The notes under the pieces: model-generated
Told to the model about the DNA's origin: nothing
The model's database searches: none
The model's input: only the letters and a program-made list of their open reading frames with translations
In this document: in pieces, positions 12,229 through 24,514 of the stretch
How positions within the stretch are numbered: position 1 is the first letter of the stretch
Layout of the letters: every line of letters begins with the position of its first letter
Made by a program: the position numbers and the translations under genes
From: Pteria penguin
Lineage: Eukaryota; Mollusca; Bivalvia; Pterioida; Pteriidae
Assembly: GCA_035048485.1 (NCBI GenBank)
Contig: CM068587.1
Span: 43,966,312 to 44,030,311 of the forward strand
Length of the DNA stretch: 64,000 nucleotides
Direction: 5' to 3'

Positions 12229-14490
12229 CTATCGCCACTTCAACCAGCCTGACCACTCTATTCTCTCAGTGAAAATTAGAATTATAGAAAAAATATACCA
12301 CCCCACAAACAATGCCAATTTGAGCACTCTTTTTCGTCGGAAAAGAGAAGAATACTGGATAAGACGTCTCGGCACTGCTTCGCCCTATGGATGCAATAAC
12401 AATATTAGTAGTATTGGTAACCTCACTAATCCTGCGTGTCAGTCAGTTAACGTACTCGGTTTATTCAAAAAAAGCCAGAGGAGGCATCGAAGTCATGGTA
12501 CACGCAAATACAACAAACCTGAAATACATAATATTTCCTTTGATGCTCTTTTGCCATTTATAAATAAACGTTTGGGCCTTCATCACATCCGTACAAAACT
12601 CTATTCTATTTCACTCAGAAAATTACACGAGTTGTACGTATCGTCCAGACACCGTATATTTACTGATATAAGCTCTGCAGAGTATAGACTAGATGGCATT
12701 ATTATGGACATATCGACCGCTAGACTTTTTCGTCCCGTCAAATCAGATATTTCTATGGAAAAATCTAATCGCCCTTTCATCAAAATTAAATTTGCAAATA
12801 AAGGCATTGATTATTTAAATTTTGGCCAAATTTTAAATCATAAGTCTGTTTCAGAGAAAATACCTCCATATTTCAAAAACAAAGATCCGCCATGTATAAC
12901 CTATAGCTACTTGCCATCAGTTGCATCCAAAATTTATAATTACAAAGGGTTTCTACAGTGTCTTGATCTTAGCAACTCTACATGCCATCCTCAACCGTGT
13001 GGATGTTCCTCATCTAATTTTGTATATTCTTCTTGTGGGCATGTCGTTACTGGTGATCTCGATATTGTTAAAAACACTAAATTAAGAGAACTTTTACTTA
13101 AAGGTCCAAAATACAGGGAACCCAGATCATTCACATGGAGCCAAAATTTTGAGAATATTATGAACTGCTGCGAGTAATATGCTACACGATGGGCAAAAAG
13201 AGAGGAAGTACCGGTCGACACTCTTTCAGAATCGATAAAATCTATTGCAGTACTGCTGAGATCAAAAATTAAAAAAAATTACAATGTTCTGTAAACACCA
13301 GATTCGAATCTATTTTTAAAGATCCTGATGTTGTCAGAGAACTTACCTTCCTCCAAGAACATTATATCATTACACCAGCAGATAAAGCATCCAATAATTA
13401 TACATTTACTTTTAAGAAATATTACTTTGACAGCCTAGTGAAAGAATTAGGATTAAATTCAGCTCAGGAAATCCTACTTATACTCTCACGAACTTTTCGG
13501 TTTCGGAAGTACTCGAGAATCATAACTCTGTCCTCAATATGTTTGGTATTGACTCAAATTAATTAAATTTAGAACTTCCATATTTGTACTGCATTCCAAA
13601 AATGCACAAAAATCCTAACAAACAACGCTTTATCGCTGGTTCCTCGAAGTGTTCCACAAAATCTGTATCGATGCTACTCACAAAAATATTATCAGAAATT
13701 AAATCTGGCCTTCATAGATATTGCGAAACAGTATATTCGAGTAGTGGAATTAATCAAATGTGGATCATTAAAAATTCAAAAGAGTTGTTAGAAAATCTAA
13801 AATCAAAGTTTTACTAAAATTCACCCTATCAAGTCTTTTGACTTTTCGACTCTTTACACAACGATCCCTCATCAGAAATTAAAAAACAGATTAGCGGAAA
13901 TCCTTCAAAATGCATTTACTAGTAAAACGGAAGCCGCAAATTCAAATATATAGTAATAGGCCACAATAACACTTTGTTAGGGAAAATTCTGATTCCAAAA
14001 ATAAATACACTGAAAAGGCTGTCATCCAGATGTTGAACTTTCTTTTCGATAACATTTTTTGTGGTGTTTGGAGGTAAGGTTTTTCAACAAATTGTCGGCA
14101 TTCCAATGGGCACTAACTGTGCTCCGCTTCTGGCTGACATATTCCTTTACTCATACGAAGCTGAATTCATTCAGTCTTGGCTTTCACAAGGAAAAAAACA
14201 ATTGGCTCTTGGCATCAATTTTACTTACAGATATATAGATGACTTGCTTTCAATTAAGAAACCTTCATTCGCGGATTACCTTAGCATCATCTATCCAAGT
14301 GAACTTGAGGTCAAAGAAACCACAGAAAGTAGTAATTCTACTTCGTATTTAGATATTATGTTGTCTTTCGACATTAATGGTCAATTGAACACCTCACTCT
14401 ATGACAAACGTGACGATTTCAATTTCGCTATCACAAACTTTCCTTTCATAAGTAGCAACATTCCATCGTCGCCCGCATACGGCGTATTTA
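12229..14490 (+). pseudogene. Naiad-type Penelope-like element, copy B, 5' truncated (first part)
   Basis: This is a defective copy of the element at 48,700-52,105 and is highly similar at DNA level. It starts inside the GIY-YIG domain at the residues YRHFNQPDH, equivalent to residue 176 of copy A, directly fused to a satellite monomer. A reading frame opening in satellite DNA at 12,179 runs to a TAA at 13,177 that replaces a GAA of copy A. Beyond it the linker and reverse transcriptase (GIPMGTNCAPLLAD, YRYIDDLLSI) are spread over several frames by small indels. The CxC motif of copy A is damaged here (CGC within QPCGCSS keeps the two Cys). At 14,490 it is cut by an inserted element and resumes at 15,630. 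It cannot make a full protein. Confidence 0.93.
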
Positions 14491-15629
14491 TTGTGGGCCG
14501 GCACTAGTCGGCCCATCCTTTGATATAAGTTTGGGAAAGTTGCATGCGTTTCTGCGGTACAGCAAGGCCCCGCCCTCAGGATTTTACACCAATGATAAAA
14601 TTAGGATTATATTCACTGCGGAGAGAGCATGTGTCACCTCGCTGACCCAGTTTGATAGATTTATGTAAGCGTAGTATCTTCGAGACTTTTGCTGCTTTAA
14701 GTATAAAATTTGTTGGAATATTTTCTGGCGATGGGTGTCACCTTACAATTTTTGAATATTTGACGCGCTTTTTTCATAAGCAAAATTAATATTCGGTTGC
14801 CTAAGTGATTTTCGGTTAATCATAACCAATCGGAACATCATCGCCATTTTTTACAAAAAAAAAGATCTTATTTGTGTATGGAAATGGACGAGTTGTACGA
14901 TTGAATGGTAGTGTGATGTAAGTCCTACTAAAGTTTCTGAATACAGAATGCTACGCTAAGAAGGACCAACATAACCAATTATATTTTACAATTGTTTATT
15001 ATGGCAAGACGATTTTAAAACCTTAATTATTGTTTATGAATTAAAACTTGATAATAGTAAGATTACCAGCACGGCCACACCATTACCACAAGTTTAATAA
15101 GTAAAGGTTTGTTACCCCAGCAAACAGCCAGTTGCTTATAGATTGGTTAAGTTTTGTTGTTAAAAATAAATAGTAGATTGATTGATTAATTATTGTTTCA
15201 CGTCACTTCACGATTATTTCACGTAACGGACCCTCCCGAAGAAGTGGGGGATCTTTTACGTGCCACGGCTACCGTGACACGGCACCTCGGTTTCACCGAT
15301 GTGCCCCCGGCGGGAGACGAACCCGGGACCTTTCGGTCACCTCATCCACTGAGACCATCGGCTTAAAACAAATGGTAGATGATATGGCTAGTAATTTTAA
15401 AAGTACAATTCCATACTAAATGCAGGCTAATCCGTACGTCTAATAAACTTGCTATTGCCTTATGTACTTAATGGGCTAAATGAACCAATTTTATAAACTA
15501 TTATAGCTGAAAAGGAAGTGATACTGGAAATTTTAAAACGTTATTTTGGTTTTTTTTTTAAATTCTTTGTAGTTTTATCATCACCCCATTCCGGCCCACA
15601 CTTTGGTGCTTGCACCAAATTATTTCTTG
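14491..15629. mobile_element. Helitron-like (Helitron2/helentron-type) non-autonomous insertion
   Basis: Removing this 1,139-bp segment restores the Naiad sequence of copy A exactly apart from one C/T change, so the insertion left no target duplication. The left end begins TGTGGGCCGG (14,492-14,501). Its perfect 10-bp inverse CCGGCCCACA lies at 15,591-15,600, about 30 bp inside the right end. It is followed by a hairpin with 8-bp arms TTTGGTGC/GCACCAAA and a 2-nt loop (15,602-15,619), 10 nt from the end. Asymmetric terminal inverted repeats, a hairpin close to the 3' end and no target duplication are hallmarks described for Helitron2/helentron elements. No Rep or helicase coding is present, and the 3' end CTTG does not match the classic CTRR, so the class is an inference. 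Confidence 0.6.
15170..15366 (-). repeat. tRNA-derived SINE, shortened, inside the Helitron-like insertion
   Basis: On the minus strand the head reads TGGTCTCAGTGGATGAGG (A-box-like), then GGTTCGTCTCCC (B-box-like). A body follows with CCGTGTCACGGTAGCCGTGG and CACGTAAAAGATCCCCCAC, shared with the SINE at 42,580. It then goes to GACGTGAAACAATAATTAAT and an (AATC)-type tail. Part of the middle is missing compared with the copy at 42,580. The head and body are recognised by eye, not by a database match. Confidence 0.7.
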
Positions 15630-16146
15630 TATCTCAGTTAATACGTTATTCCAGAGCATGTTTAAATTACAATGGCTTTGTTCTGAGGGCTAGGCGACAT
15701 TCAGTTAAGCTGCTCAACCAGGGTTATATATGTGCTAGACTAGCAACATCACTGAGGAAATGTGAATTCTATGGTCGTTACGAGACTCTTATTACTCCAT
15801 ATCATATCTCGTTATCCAGACTTTTAAATGATATTCTGGACTGAGACCGATTCCGATCATTTTACACAGATTTGACACCTTCTATACTGAAGGTTACATA
15901 CTTCGACTTCTCCATATATAAATACATATGGAATTTACACGATTTGACTCTTTGTACTGGGTAGCAAGCAGGAGATGCTCACTCTCCCCGGGCAACTGAT
16001 CTCACTCCATCACAGGGGTTCACATATGCTCTTCAAGTAGACATATTTTGTTATTTTCCATTTGTTTTTTATTTTCACTGATTTTGTACGTCCTCTGGTT
16101 TTATGATTTTTGGACTTGTGGTTTGGATTTATCCATCATCTTTACC
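15630..16146 (+). pseudogene. Naiad-type copy B, 3' part (RT C-terminus and 3' UTR)
   Basis: Sequence resumes at TATCTCAGTTAATACG exactly where 14,490 stopped. It codes for the last ~70 residues (SQLIRYSRAC to SRLLNDILD, stop at 15,842-15,844) with a small insertion near 15,760 (GGAAATGTGAATTC where copy A has GGAAGTTC). About 300 bp of 3' UTR follow and end at CCATCATCTTTAC, the same 3' terminus as copy A. A satellite monomer resumes immediately at TGATAGGGT. Confidence 0.92.
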
Positions 16147-19100
16147 TGATAGGGTATGTATTTTTTCCGAAAAACCTGTTTCATGTTGAGAAATCTCATT
16201 TTGTTTACCATAAAAAGGGTTATAACTGCGTCGGATCAAAAGATAGAATCCTGCAAGTGGTATCACATGAAATTTGAGATCAAGACCTTTTCCCAGATAC
16301 CAAATATGAAAAGGTTTCTGGGTCTTCCGGGTCTTTATTAATGAAAAACGGGTTTCATGGAAAAAAAACCTCCTTTGTTTACTATAAAAAGGGGATATAA
16401 TTCCGTCGAATCAAAAGATAGGATCCTGCATATGGTTATAACTGTCGGACCAAACGATAAAATCCTGCAAGATGTATCACTTGAAAAGTAAAATCAAGTC
16501 AATTCCACTGATACCAAATACCAAATAGGGTTTGTAGGATTTCCGGTTCTTTATTAAGAAAAGCAGGTTTCATTGGAAGAAACCTACTCTTGCTTACAAT
16601 AAAAAATGTTATAACTCCGTCGTATGAAACGATAGGATTTTGTATACGTTATCACCACTACACTGATATCAAATATAATAGGGTTGATAGGTTTTCCGCG
16701 TCTTTATTAAAGAAACCGTCTTTCATGGTAAAAAATAATCTCCTTTTGTTTGATATAAAAGGGTTATAACTCCTTTGGATCAAAAGATAGAATCATCCAA
16801 GTGGTGAGGTCAATACCGTTCCACTGATACCAAATATAATAGCATTTGTAGGGTTTTCGGGTCTTTATTAAAGAAAACGGGTTTCATGGTAAGAAATCTC
16901 AGATTGTTTAATACAAAAAAGATTATAATTCAGTCGGATCGAAAGATAGAATCCTGCAAGTGGTATCACGTGGGAGGTGAGATCAATACCTTTCCCAAGA
17001 TACAGAATATGATATGGTTTGAATGGTTTCTGGGTCTGTATTAAAGAAAAACTTGGTTAATTAGAAAAATCTTCTTTTCTTTACTATAAAATGGGGGTAA
17101 AAACTCCGTCTGATCCAAAGATAGAATCCTGAATGTGGTATTATATGAAAGGTGAAGTCAACACCTTTCCATTGAACAGGAAATATTATATGGTTTGTAG
17201 GGCTTCCTATTCTTTATTAAAGAAAAATTGTCTTCATCGTAAGAAATCTTCCTTTCTTTACCATATAAAAGGGGTATAATACGGTCGAATAAGAAGATAT
17301 AAAGTGGTATCTTTGAAGAAATCTCTTTTTGCTTATTACAAAAAAGGTTATAACTCCGTCGGATAAAAAACTAGAATCCTGACAAGACCTTTACTCTGAT
17401 ACTTACCATGATAGAGATTGTATTGTTTCCGGGTCTTTTTTAAAGAAAAACGAGCTTTGTGTAAAAAATCTCCTTCTGTGTACAATAGAAAAGGGTTATA
17501 ACTCAATAGGACCAATAGATAGAATCTCTGTCATTGAAGAAATCTCCTTTTGTTTACCATAAAAAGGGTTGTAACTTCGCAAGATCAAACGATAAAATCT
17601 TGCATGTGTTATCACATGAAAGGTGAAGTCAAGTACTTTACACTGATACCTGATATTATTTTAGAAAGTGAGTGTTTCATTGAAGAAATCTCCTTTTATT
17701 TACTATATAAAAGGGTTATAACTCCGGGCGATCAAAAAAATAGAATCCTGCATGTTGTATCACAAGAAAGATGTGGTCAAGACCTTTACACTGATACGTA
17801 TTATGATAGTGTTTGTAGGATTTCCGGGTCTTTATTAGAGAAAAACGTGTTTTATCCTAAGAAATCTCCCTGTCTTACTATAGAAAGCATCGATACTCCG
17901 TCAGATGAAAAGATGGACTTCTGCAAGTGGTATCACATGAAAGGTGAAGTCCAGACCTTTCCACTGATGCCTAATATGACAGGGTGTGTATGGTTTCCGG
18001 GTCTGTATGAAAGAAAAACTGGTTTCCTTGAAGAAATCCTTTCTTTACTATAAAGAAAGGTTGTAACTCCGTCGGAGAAAAAGATATATCCTGCATGTGT
18101 TATCACATGGAGGGTGTGGCCAAGACCTTTAAAGTGATACCTAAAATGACAGGGATTGTAGAGATTCCCGGGTCCTTATTAAAGAAAATGTTTTCATGGT
18201 AAGAAATAGCCGTTTGTTCACAATAAAAAGGATTATAACTGGAAGTAGTATCACGTGAAAGGTGAGGTCAAGACTTTTCCACTGAAACCAAATATGATAG
18301 AGTTTGTAGAGTTTCCAGTTCTTTAGTAAAGAAAAACGGTTTTCATGGTAGGAAATCTCCTTTTATTTGGTATCAAATCAGATTATAACTCCGTCGGATC
18401 GAAAGATAGAATCATGCAAGTGATATCGCACGAAAGGTGAGGTGAAGACCTTTTCACTGATACCAAATAGGATAGGATTTGTAGGGTTTCTCGGTCTTTA
18501 TTAAAGAAAAACGGGGTTCATCGTAAGAAATCTCATATTGTTTACTATAAAATTGTGTAATAACTCCGTCGGACCACAAGATAGAATCCTGCAGGTAGTA
18601 TCACATGGAAGGTGAGGTCAAAAACTTTAAACTGATACGTAATATGATAGAGTGTGATGGGTTTCCGGGTCTTTATTAAAGAAAAACCGAATTTATTGAA
18701 GACATCTCCTTTTGTTTCCTATAAAAAGTTCTATAACTCCGTCGAAACAAAAAAAAAAAGAATCCTACATGTGGTAACACATGAACGGTAAGGTGAAGAC
18801 CATTTCCCCGATACCAAATATCATAGGGTTTGTAGGGTTTCCGGGTCTATATTAAAGAAAACGGGTTTCATCGTAAGGAATCTCACATTGTTTACTATAA
18901 AGAAAGGGTTATAACTTAGACAGATCAAAACATAGAATCCTGAAAGTGGTATCTTATGAACGGTGAGGTCAAAACCTTTCCACTCATACCTAATATGATA
19001 GGGTTTGCAGGGTTTTGAGGTCTTTGTTAAAGAAAAACTATTTTCATGTTAAGAAATCCCTTTCTCTTTAATATTAAAAGGGTAATAACTCCGTCTGATC

Positions 19101-19195
19101 AAAAGATAGAATCCTGCAAGTGGTATCACATGAAAGGTGAGGTTTAGACCTTACCACTAATACCAAATATGATATGCTTTGTAGGGTTTCCCGGT
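16147..19195 (+). repeat. Older satellite layer, continued right of the Naiad insertion
   Basis: About 17 diverged monomers of the kind seen at 10.4-12.2 kb, with variable lengths caused by many small deletions. Shared landmarks are ATAACTCCGTCGGATCAAAAG, AATCCTGCAAGTGGTATCAC, GGTGAGGTCAAGACCTTTCC, TGATAGGGTTTGTAGGGTTT and CTTTATTAAAGAAAAACGGG. No gene is visible. Short open frames (for example 17,550-18,053) run across several monomers and have no recognisable protein. Confidence 0.85.
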
Positions 19196-19410
19196 CTTGA
19201 CATTACCTTTGCTGTGATATCACATGCAGGATTCTTTGTTTTGATCCCATGGAGTTATATTCTTTTTTTATAGTGAACAAAAGGAGTCCTCTTCAATGAA
19301 ACCCGTTTTTATTTAACAAAGACTCGGAAACCCTGCAAAAACCTGTCAGTGGAAACGGAGTGAAATCACCACTTGCGGGATTCTATCTTTTGATACATCA
19401 CTGGAAGTAT
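19196..19410 (-). repeat. Terminal inverted satellite block
   Basis: The landmarks appear as reverse complements: CACATGCAGGATTC, TTTGATCCCATGGAGTTAT, CAATGAAACCCGTTTTT, GACTCGGAAACCCT and CGGGATTCTATCTTTTGAT. This is the last recognisable satellite before ordinary AT-rich sequence, and it mirrors the inverted block at 11,290-11,560. Confidence 0.8.
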
Positions 19411-19633
19411 AGAGTAATAATAATTCTAAGTCAGTTAAAGTTCAGTTCTTTAATTTTTGTATATATCTTCCAATGCATCAGTAACATGCAATATAATAAA
19501 CATTATACATACACAATATTTAAAAAGTACCCTCTCTTCATGCTATGTGTTATGTGGAAAGTTGGTAAATGTATATCACCTAATTTTGCTAATCAACAAC
19601 ACTCAATCTGAATAAAACCCTATCATCTTCTTC

Positions 19634-19962
19634 TTTATTCCGCTTCCATTGCGTATAACGATCCGGTGAGACCCCGTGAGGCTTCAGGTTCTGGTGACCT
19701 CTGATGACGTCACAGTCAACGAAACCGTTATTTCCCATAGCCAATCAGTGACTCGGCTAAGCACGTGATAGTGACGAAATATGTGACAAACTGTTCAAAA
19801 ACTACCTTGTGGGTCACGCACGCTGTGGGTGTTAATTTCATTCCTAGGAATTTGTAGCCGATCCACTGATTGGCTTAACATCAGAGTTCACCAGAACCTG
19901 ACCCCTTACGGGGTTTCACCGGATCTTTATACGCAATGGGGCAAATTGAGAAGCGGAATAAA
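19634..19962. mobile_element. MITE-like element with long terminal inverted repeats
   Basis: The ends TTTATTCCGCTTC and GAAGCGGAATAAA are perfect inverses. The similarity continues inward through ATTGCGTATAA, GATCCGGTGA, ACCCCGT, TCAGGTTCTGGTGA and CTCTGATG, then AGCCAATCAGTG/CACTGATTGGCT, so the imperfect arms are about 100 bp long. One arm has an 11-nt insertion near the end and the other about 30 nt near the centre. The ~329-bp element has no coding capacity. A target duplication is not clear, so I do not assign a superfamily. Confidence 0.75.
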
Positions 19963-20269
19963 TATGTAGTTTTAATCATATTGCAACAGCACTTAACAAA
20001 ACATGCGTTGTAGATTACCCTATATATCATATTTGTCATGTTTGATTTTGGCATGCATTTGTTAAAAAAATACAGTAATTATGAGATTTAAGAGTTCAAT
20101 AACAACACACGCAACATTAGTTTCAGTTGCTGATACAGTTCCAGATAACTTCAAGACAGAGTAAATATGGTATGATTTTATCAGTTCCCATTCTACATTA
20201 GTGAAATCAATATCGAAGAAATACCAAACCGTTAATCATTCTCAAAGTCCCAAGGACAGATACAAAACC
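19963..20269. other. AT-rich spacer, nothing recognised
   Basis: No gene, repeat copy or RNA is visible between the MITE and the 3' end of Naiad-type copy C. Confidence 0.5.
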
Positions 20270-22360
20270 GTGTAAGTTTCAAAAAGCAACTGTTGTGAAC
20301 CCCGATATACTGAAAAATTCCGAGCTTAGACCAGGTGCCTGGGGGGAGTAAGCGTCTCCTGTTTGCATGCATTACCCGTCACAGCAGTTCTTAAGAAACA
20401 TATCAAAATCAAGAGTTTTGGTTTCCTAATTGTACATACGAACGTACAAACTGGTATACAAAGTCATATTTGGTGTTCACTGAACAGGTCGTTTAGTCGC
20501 ATTCCAGAATATTATCAAACATTCTAGAAAGAGGCACATCATGTTTTGTACAAGATCCCCAAAGCAAACGTAGAACTTCCTCAGTGACGATTTCAGACGT
20601 TCTTTAACATATCCCTGCATGAGCAACTTAGTGGCCAGTCGTTTGGCCCTTGGAATAAAACCGTCGTATAGAGAACAGGCTCTTGCGTACCTTATAAATT
20701 GTGATATAAAAAACTCCTGGCAGGTGAGGCCAGGATATTTCTGCAAAGAAACGGAAAGTTAGTTATTTGGAAGTTAAAATCGTCACGTTTGTCATAAAGA
20801 GAAGTGTTTAAATGACCATTATTGTCGAAAGTTAAAAATATATCCAGATACGAAGCGGAATTATTGCTCTCGGTTGTCTCTTTTATCTCAAGTTCGTGGG
20901 GATAGATTTCATGTATGTAATCCTTAAAGTTAGGATTATTGATTGACAATACGTCGTCTATATACCTATACGTAAAATTAAACTGAGATGCAAGGCTTTT
21001 TCTGCCTGTGGAGAGCATTTTTAAAATAAATTCTGCCTCATACGAATATAAGAAAATGTCAGCAAGAAGAGGTGCGCAGTTACTTCCCATGAGAATGCCA
21101 ATGATTTGCTGAAAAATGCTCCCTCAAAACACCACGAAAATATTGTTTATTAAAAATTCCAGCATTTTGATGATTTGATCTTTGGTATACTTGTATTTTG
21201 CATCAGAGTGTTCTTTTACAAAATATGTATCTTCCCGCCCAATGACAAGATATTTATATCTACGATTTCCATTTGTATGGAAAAAAGAATTTTGAATAAT
21301 TGTAGCATGTCTGTTTTTGAGCTTTTGATGCGGAATTGTAGTGTAGAGCGTGGAAAAGTCAAAAGATTTCATGCTGAAAATACTATTAAATTTCGGAGAT
21401 TTTAGATTCTGTAAATGTTCTTTAGAATTCTTGAGGATCCACATCTGATTTATTCCGCTTCTGGAGTATATGGTATCACACTAGATTTGAAGACCATGCT
21501 TGATGTGTATCAATATCTTCATTAGCAATATGGATAATGGTTTGGTGGTACACTTGGAAGAACCAGCAATGAAACGATGTTTGTAAGGGGTTTTGTGCAT
21601 TTTTGGAATCCAATAAATATAAGGTAATTCAATGTCAGAGTTTAGACTCGAGGACAGATTTGTGGTTTTGAAGTATTTCAGAAATAGATAAATTTGTTTG
21701 TGTGTATGTTGGACTTCCAGGTGCAGAGTGTAATCCAAGTTCCTCTAACAGACAATTAATGTAAAATCTTTTGCAAACGAAGGTATAATTGTTTGCTGCT
21801 TTGTGAGCTGGGACACTTATAAATTGCTCGTGGAGTTCAGAGAGTTCTCTGGCTACATCAGGGTCATTAAATATAGACCCGTGTCTGGTTCTTACCGAAT
21901 GTCTGAGACGCCCTATTCTTCTTTTGAGTAGTTCCCCGATGGATTTCATCCACTCGGAGAGAGTGTCAGGCTCCACTTCTTCCCTTTTTCACCATCTCCT
22001 AGCATATTTTTCGGATACATCCATAATAATGTTGAAATTTTCACGCTATGTGAAAAAAGGGACTCTACATTGAGGGCCTTTCCTCAGGAGGTCTTGTAAT
22101 TTCCTGTTATGGACTATATTGAGATCACCAGTTACAACATGGCCGCATGGAGGGTAAAGATACTTTGATGTAGAACATGTACAGGGTGGAAGGTCTTTTG
22201 TAATGTTATGTGAATCAAGACACTGTAAAACACTTTTATAATTAAATATTTTAAGAGACACAGAAGATGTATAGCTGTAGGAAATACAAGGTGACTCCTG
22301 ATGTTTGAAATATGGGATTTTATCCTTGACTAACGTATGGTTCAAAATACTACTCTAAGT
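20270..22360 (-). pseudogene. Naiad-type Penelope-like element, copy C, 5' truncated and frame-shifted
   Basis: On the minus strand successive pieces give, in order: the end of the linker with its CxC motif (PPCTCSTSKYLYPPCGH, near 22,180), the conserved block IYWIPKMHKTPYKHRFIAG (near 21,600), SFDFSTLYTTIPH, MGSNCAPLLADIFLYSYEAE, the RT catalytic YRYIDDVLSI (near 20,960), and the C-terminus ending near 20,477. The 3' UTR to about 20,270 still resembles copy A (GTGACGGGT, AGGCACCTGGTCT, GGGGTTCAC). At protein level it is clearly a different subfamily from copies A and B. The pieces lie in different frames, and the GIY-YIG part is missing, so it is inactive. It ends at 22,360 next to an unrelated dispersed repeat. 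Confidence 0.9.
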
Positions 22361-22370
22361 GATATTTTAT

Positions 22371-22615
22371 GCCCTCGGATTGATAGATTGGTGGTATACT
22401 GTTTTTGTCCTGTCCATCTGTCTGTCTGTTTTTCTGTTGTCAAGTTTAAACTTTGCCATAACCATTGAGCTGTGAGGAATAGAGACTTCATATTTCAGAT
22501 GCATAATCAACTAATAAAGCCCTTTCAAATGACATCAAGGTCGATGATCTTTTGACCTTGAGAATAATCGTCATGCTAAAAATAACTTTTTGGACTTTGT
22601 TGCTGCCGGGGGCAT
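22371..22615 (+). repeat. Dispersed repeat family R1, copy 1
   Basis: CCCTCGGAT-GATAGAT, TCTGTCTGTCTGTT, a TTCAAATGACA(T/C)CAAG segment, GATGATCTTTTGACCTTGA and GGACTTTGTTGC(T/C)GCC occur in the same order at 58,722-58,950. I see no coding sequence in it. Such repeats with a CTGTCTGT core are common in molluscan DNA (from experience, not a search). Confidence 0.7.
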
Positions 22616-23879
22616 TACAGTTTCTCAAGCACTGCTTCTTTTTTCAGGTTATTAGTTTCTTGGATGGTTGTATGTTTGTCATTTTATTTGAGTTTACATA
22701 TGCTGCATGTGTGAATATACATGTATCAATTAATGCATACAGATTAAGAATTTTGTTTTAGTATATTTATTTTTAACTCTGGGACTTCAATTAATCATAG
22801 TTCTTCTTTCTTTTTATGAAAAGCTGTCCAAATTGAATATGCATGCATGCATTCTTAGTTCACTTGAGCAAGTTTAAGTGCAAGATTAATAATAAAGATA
22901 AAATGAGGGATTGATCCGTGTCTTCAAAACTCAAAGAAATTATTTATATTTTTTGCATTATATGTTGCGCTATATATATATTGAATAGTCTAACAATAGA
23001 TATAATCTTACTTTTAGATGGTACTGGACTGACTGCTTCAGTAGATGGAGCTTATCACAGAAGAGGTTCTGAAAGATGCCGTAATAGTTTATCAGGTATG
23101 ACACTTGATATTATTTTAGAATGTGATTTTTTTCACAAAAGCGCAGGGACATTATATCTTGTTTGTCTGTCCGTCCATGATGATATACATTTATAAAATA
23201 AAAGTTTAACCACGGTCACAACCTTTCAATCAAACAATAGACTTAGATAGTATATATGAATATGTCTTGTGACACATCCGTTTATTGAGTACTATATTAT
23301 TTGACCTTTTGAACTTGACCATGAAGTTTAACTCACTATTTTGAAATTATAACCTTGGTCGTAACCTTTTTCCAATAAGATGTAAGACTTTGATTTTTTA
23401 CATCTATATCCCTTGTCACAAGCTCTATCAATTTGATAATCTCTTTAAACTTGACCCTGAAACACATATCAAAATCAGATGAAGGGCACCACCATTGTCT
23501 CTCCAGCCAGTTGAATTGTTACTCAGATTCTAATGGTGTCATGACCTTCTGTCAAAGTCAATTCTTCAAGGTCAAGGTCACAGAGCATCTCAGAGCATTT
23601 GATAACAGTACAATCTTGTCTTGACCATAACTTTTATCCCTTGTGGGGATTTGAGTAATATTTCACAGAATTGACAATCAATCACTGCAAAAAAAAACAA
23701 GTTTCCGCAACTCCGCTCTTTCATTCGAATGACATACGTAAATTTTGTCCTAGCATCAAATAAGTTTCAATATATCAGTGTAACAACGTATCTGCCGTTT
23801 GTTATATCACTACCTACTTAATCTACATCATGTAACTCTATACAATAAAATGATTTTATCTAACAGCACTTTTCAATGG
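22616..23879. other. AT-rich intergenic sequence with nuclear-receptor-like half sites
   Basis: No gene recognised; the open frames at 22,552-22,761, 22,918-23,196 and 23,433-23,624 have no recognisable domain. About 23,150-23,640 is rich in degenerate TGACCTT/AAGGTCA words, including CAAGGTCAAGGTCACAG near 23,568. This resembles a dispersed repeat also seen at 30,060-30,220 and 36,530-37,030. Confidence 0.5.
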
Positions 23880-24125
23880 GAGACTGTGCCCTCAACCCCC
23901 CCTCCCCTTTTCTTTCAAAAATTTCTAGATCCGCCCGCCTATTACGTATTGTAACAATGTATCCAGTAAGGGTCATGTATAGCAATGGCGAATACAACGC
24001 CTATTACGTATTGTAACAATGTATCCAGTAAGGGTCATGTATAGCATTGGCGAATACAAGGGCGCTCGCCTAACAGCACCCCCCCCCCTTTTCAATGGGA
24101 GACTGTGCCCTCCCCCTCCCCTTTT
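23880..24125 (+). repeat. Local tandem duplication (61-62 bp unit plus flanks)
   Basis: A unit starting CCTATTACGTATTGTAACAA lies at about 23,938-23,999 and again at 24,000-24,060, nearly identical. It is framed by two copies of TTTTCAATGGGAGACTGTGC followed by a C-rich stretch and TTTTCTTTCA (about 23,872 and 24,090), so a larger duplication with a nested one is likely. Confidence 0.85.
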
Positions 24126-24514
24126 TCTTTCATTTCATTCATTTGCTCTGGTTTTGTTTAATCTTGAAGTGGCGAAATGAAACGCTGTAAACATTTTCAA
24201 CACAGGAATTTAAAAAGCTTTTTTTGTCAGTTACTTTGTGAATGTTGTATGTGCAAGTTTGAACATATACTGAATACTATTAAACAATTGTGAATTATTA
24301 TTGTATTTCTTTTGTTTGTGTATTTTTTTTTTTTTGTCTCTGAAAATATGATGGCCTATACAGTAGATATATCAGATTTCAAGATACAAAATTAGCTGTC
24401 AGTTTTTATTGAATTGCAAGAGGTTGATTTCTACCATTACTTCCGGGGAAACAACATCTCTTGGCATCTTTACTACATAATTAGATATTTCATTTATTAC
24501 AAAATGTCCTAGTT

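Noticed and set aside
12229..16146. Telomere-associated role for the Naiad/satellite cluster.
   Set aside because: No telomeric TTAGGG-type repeats are seen on either strand in the window.
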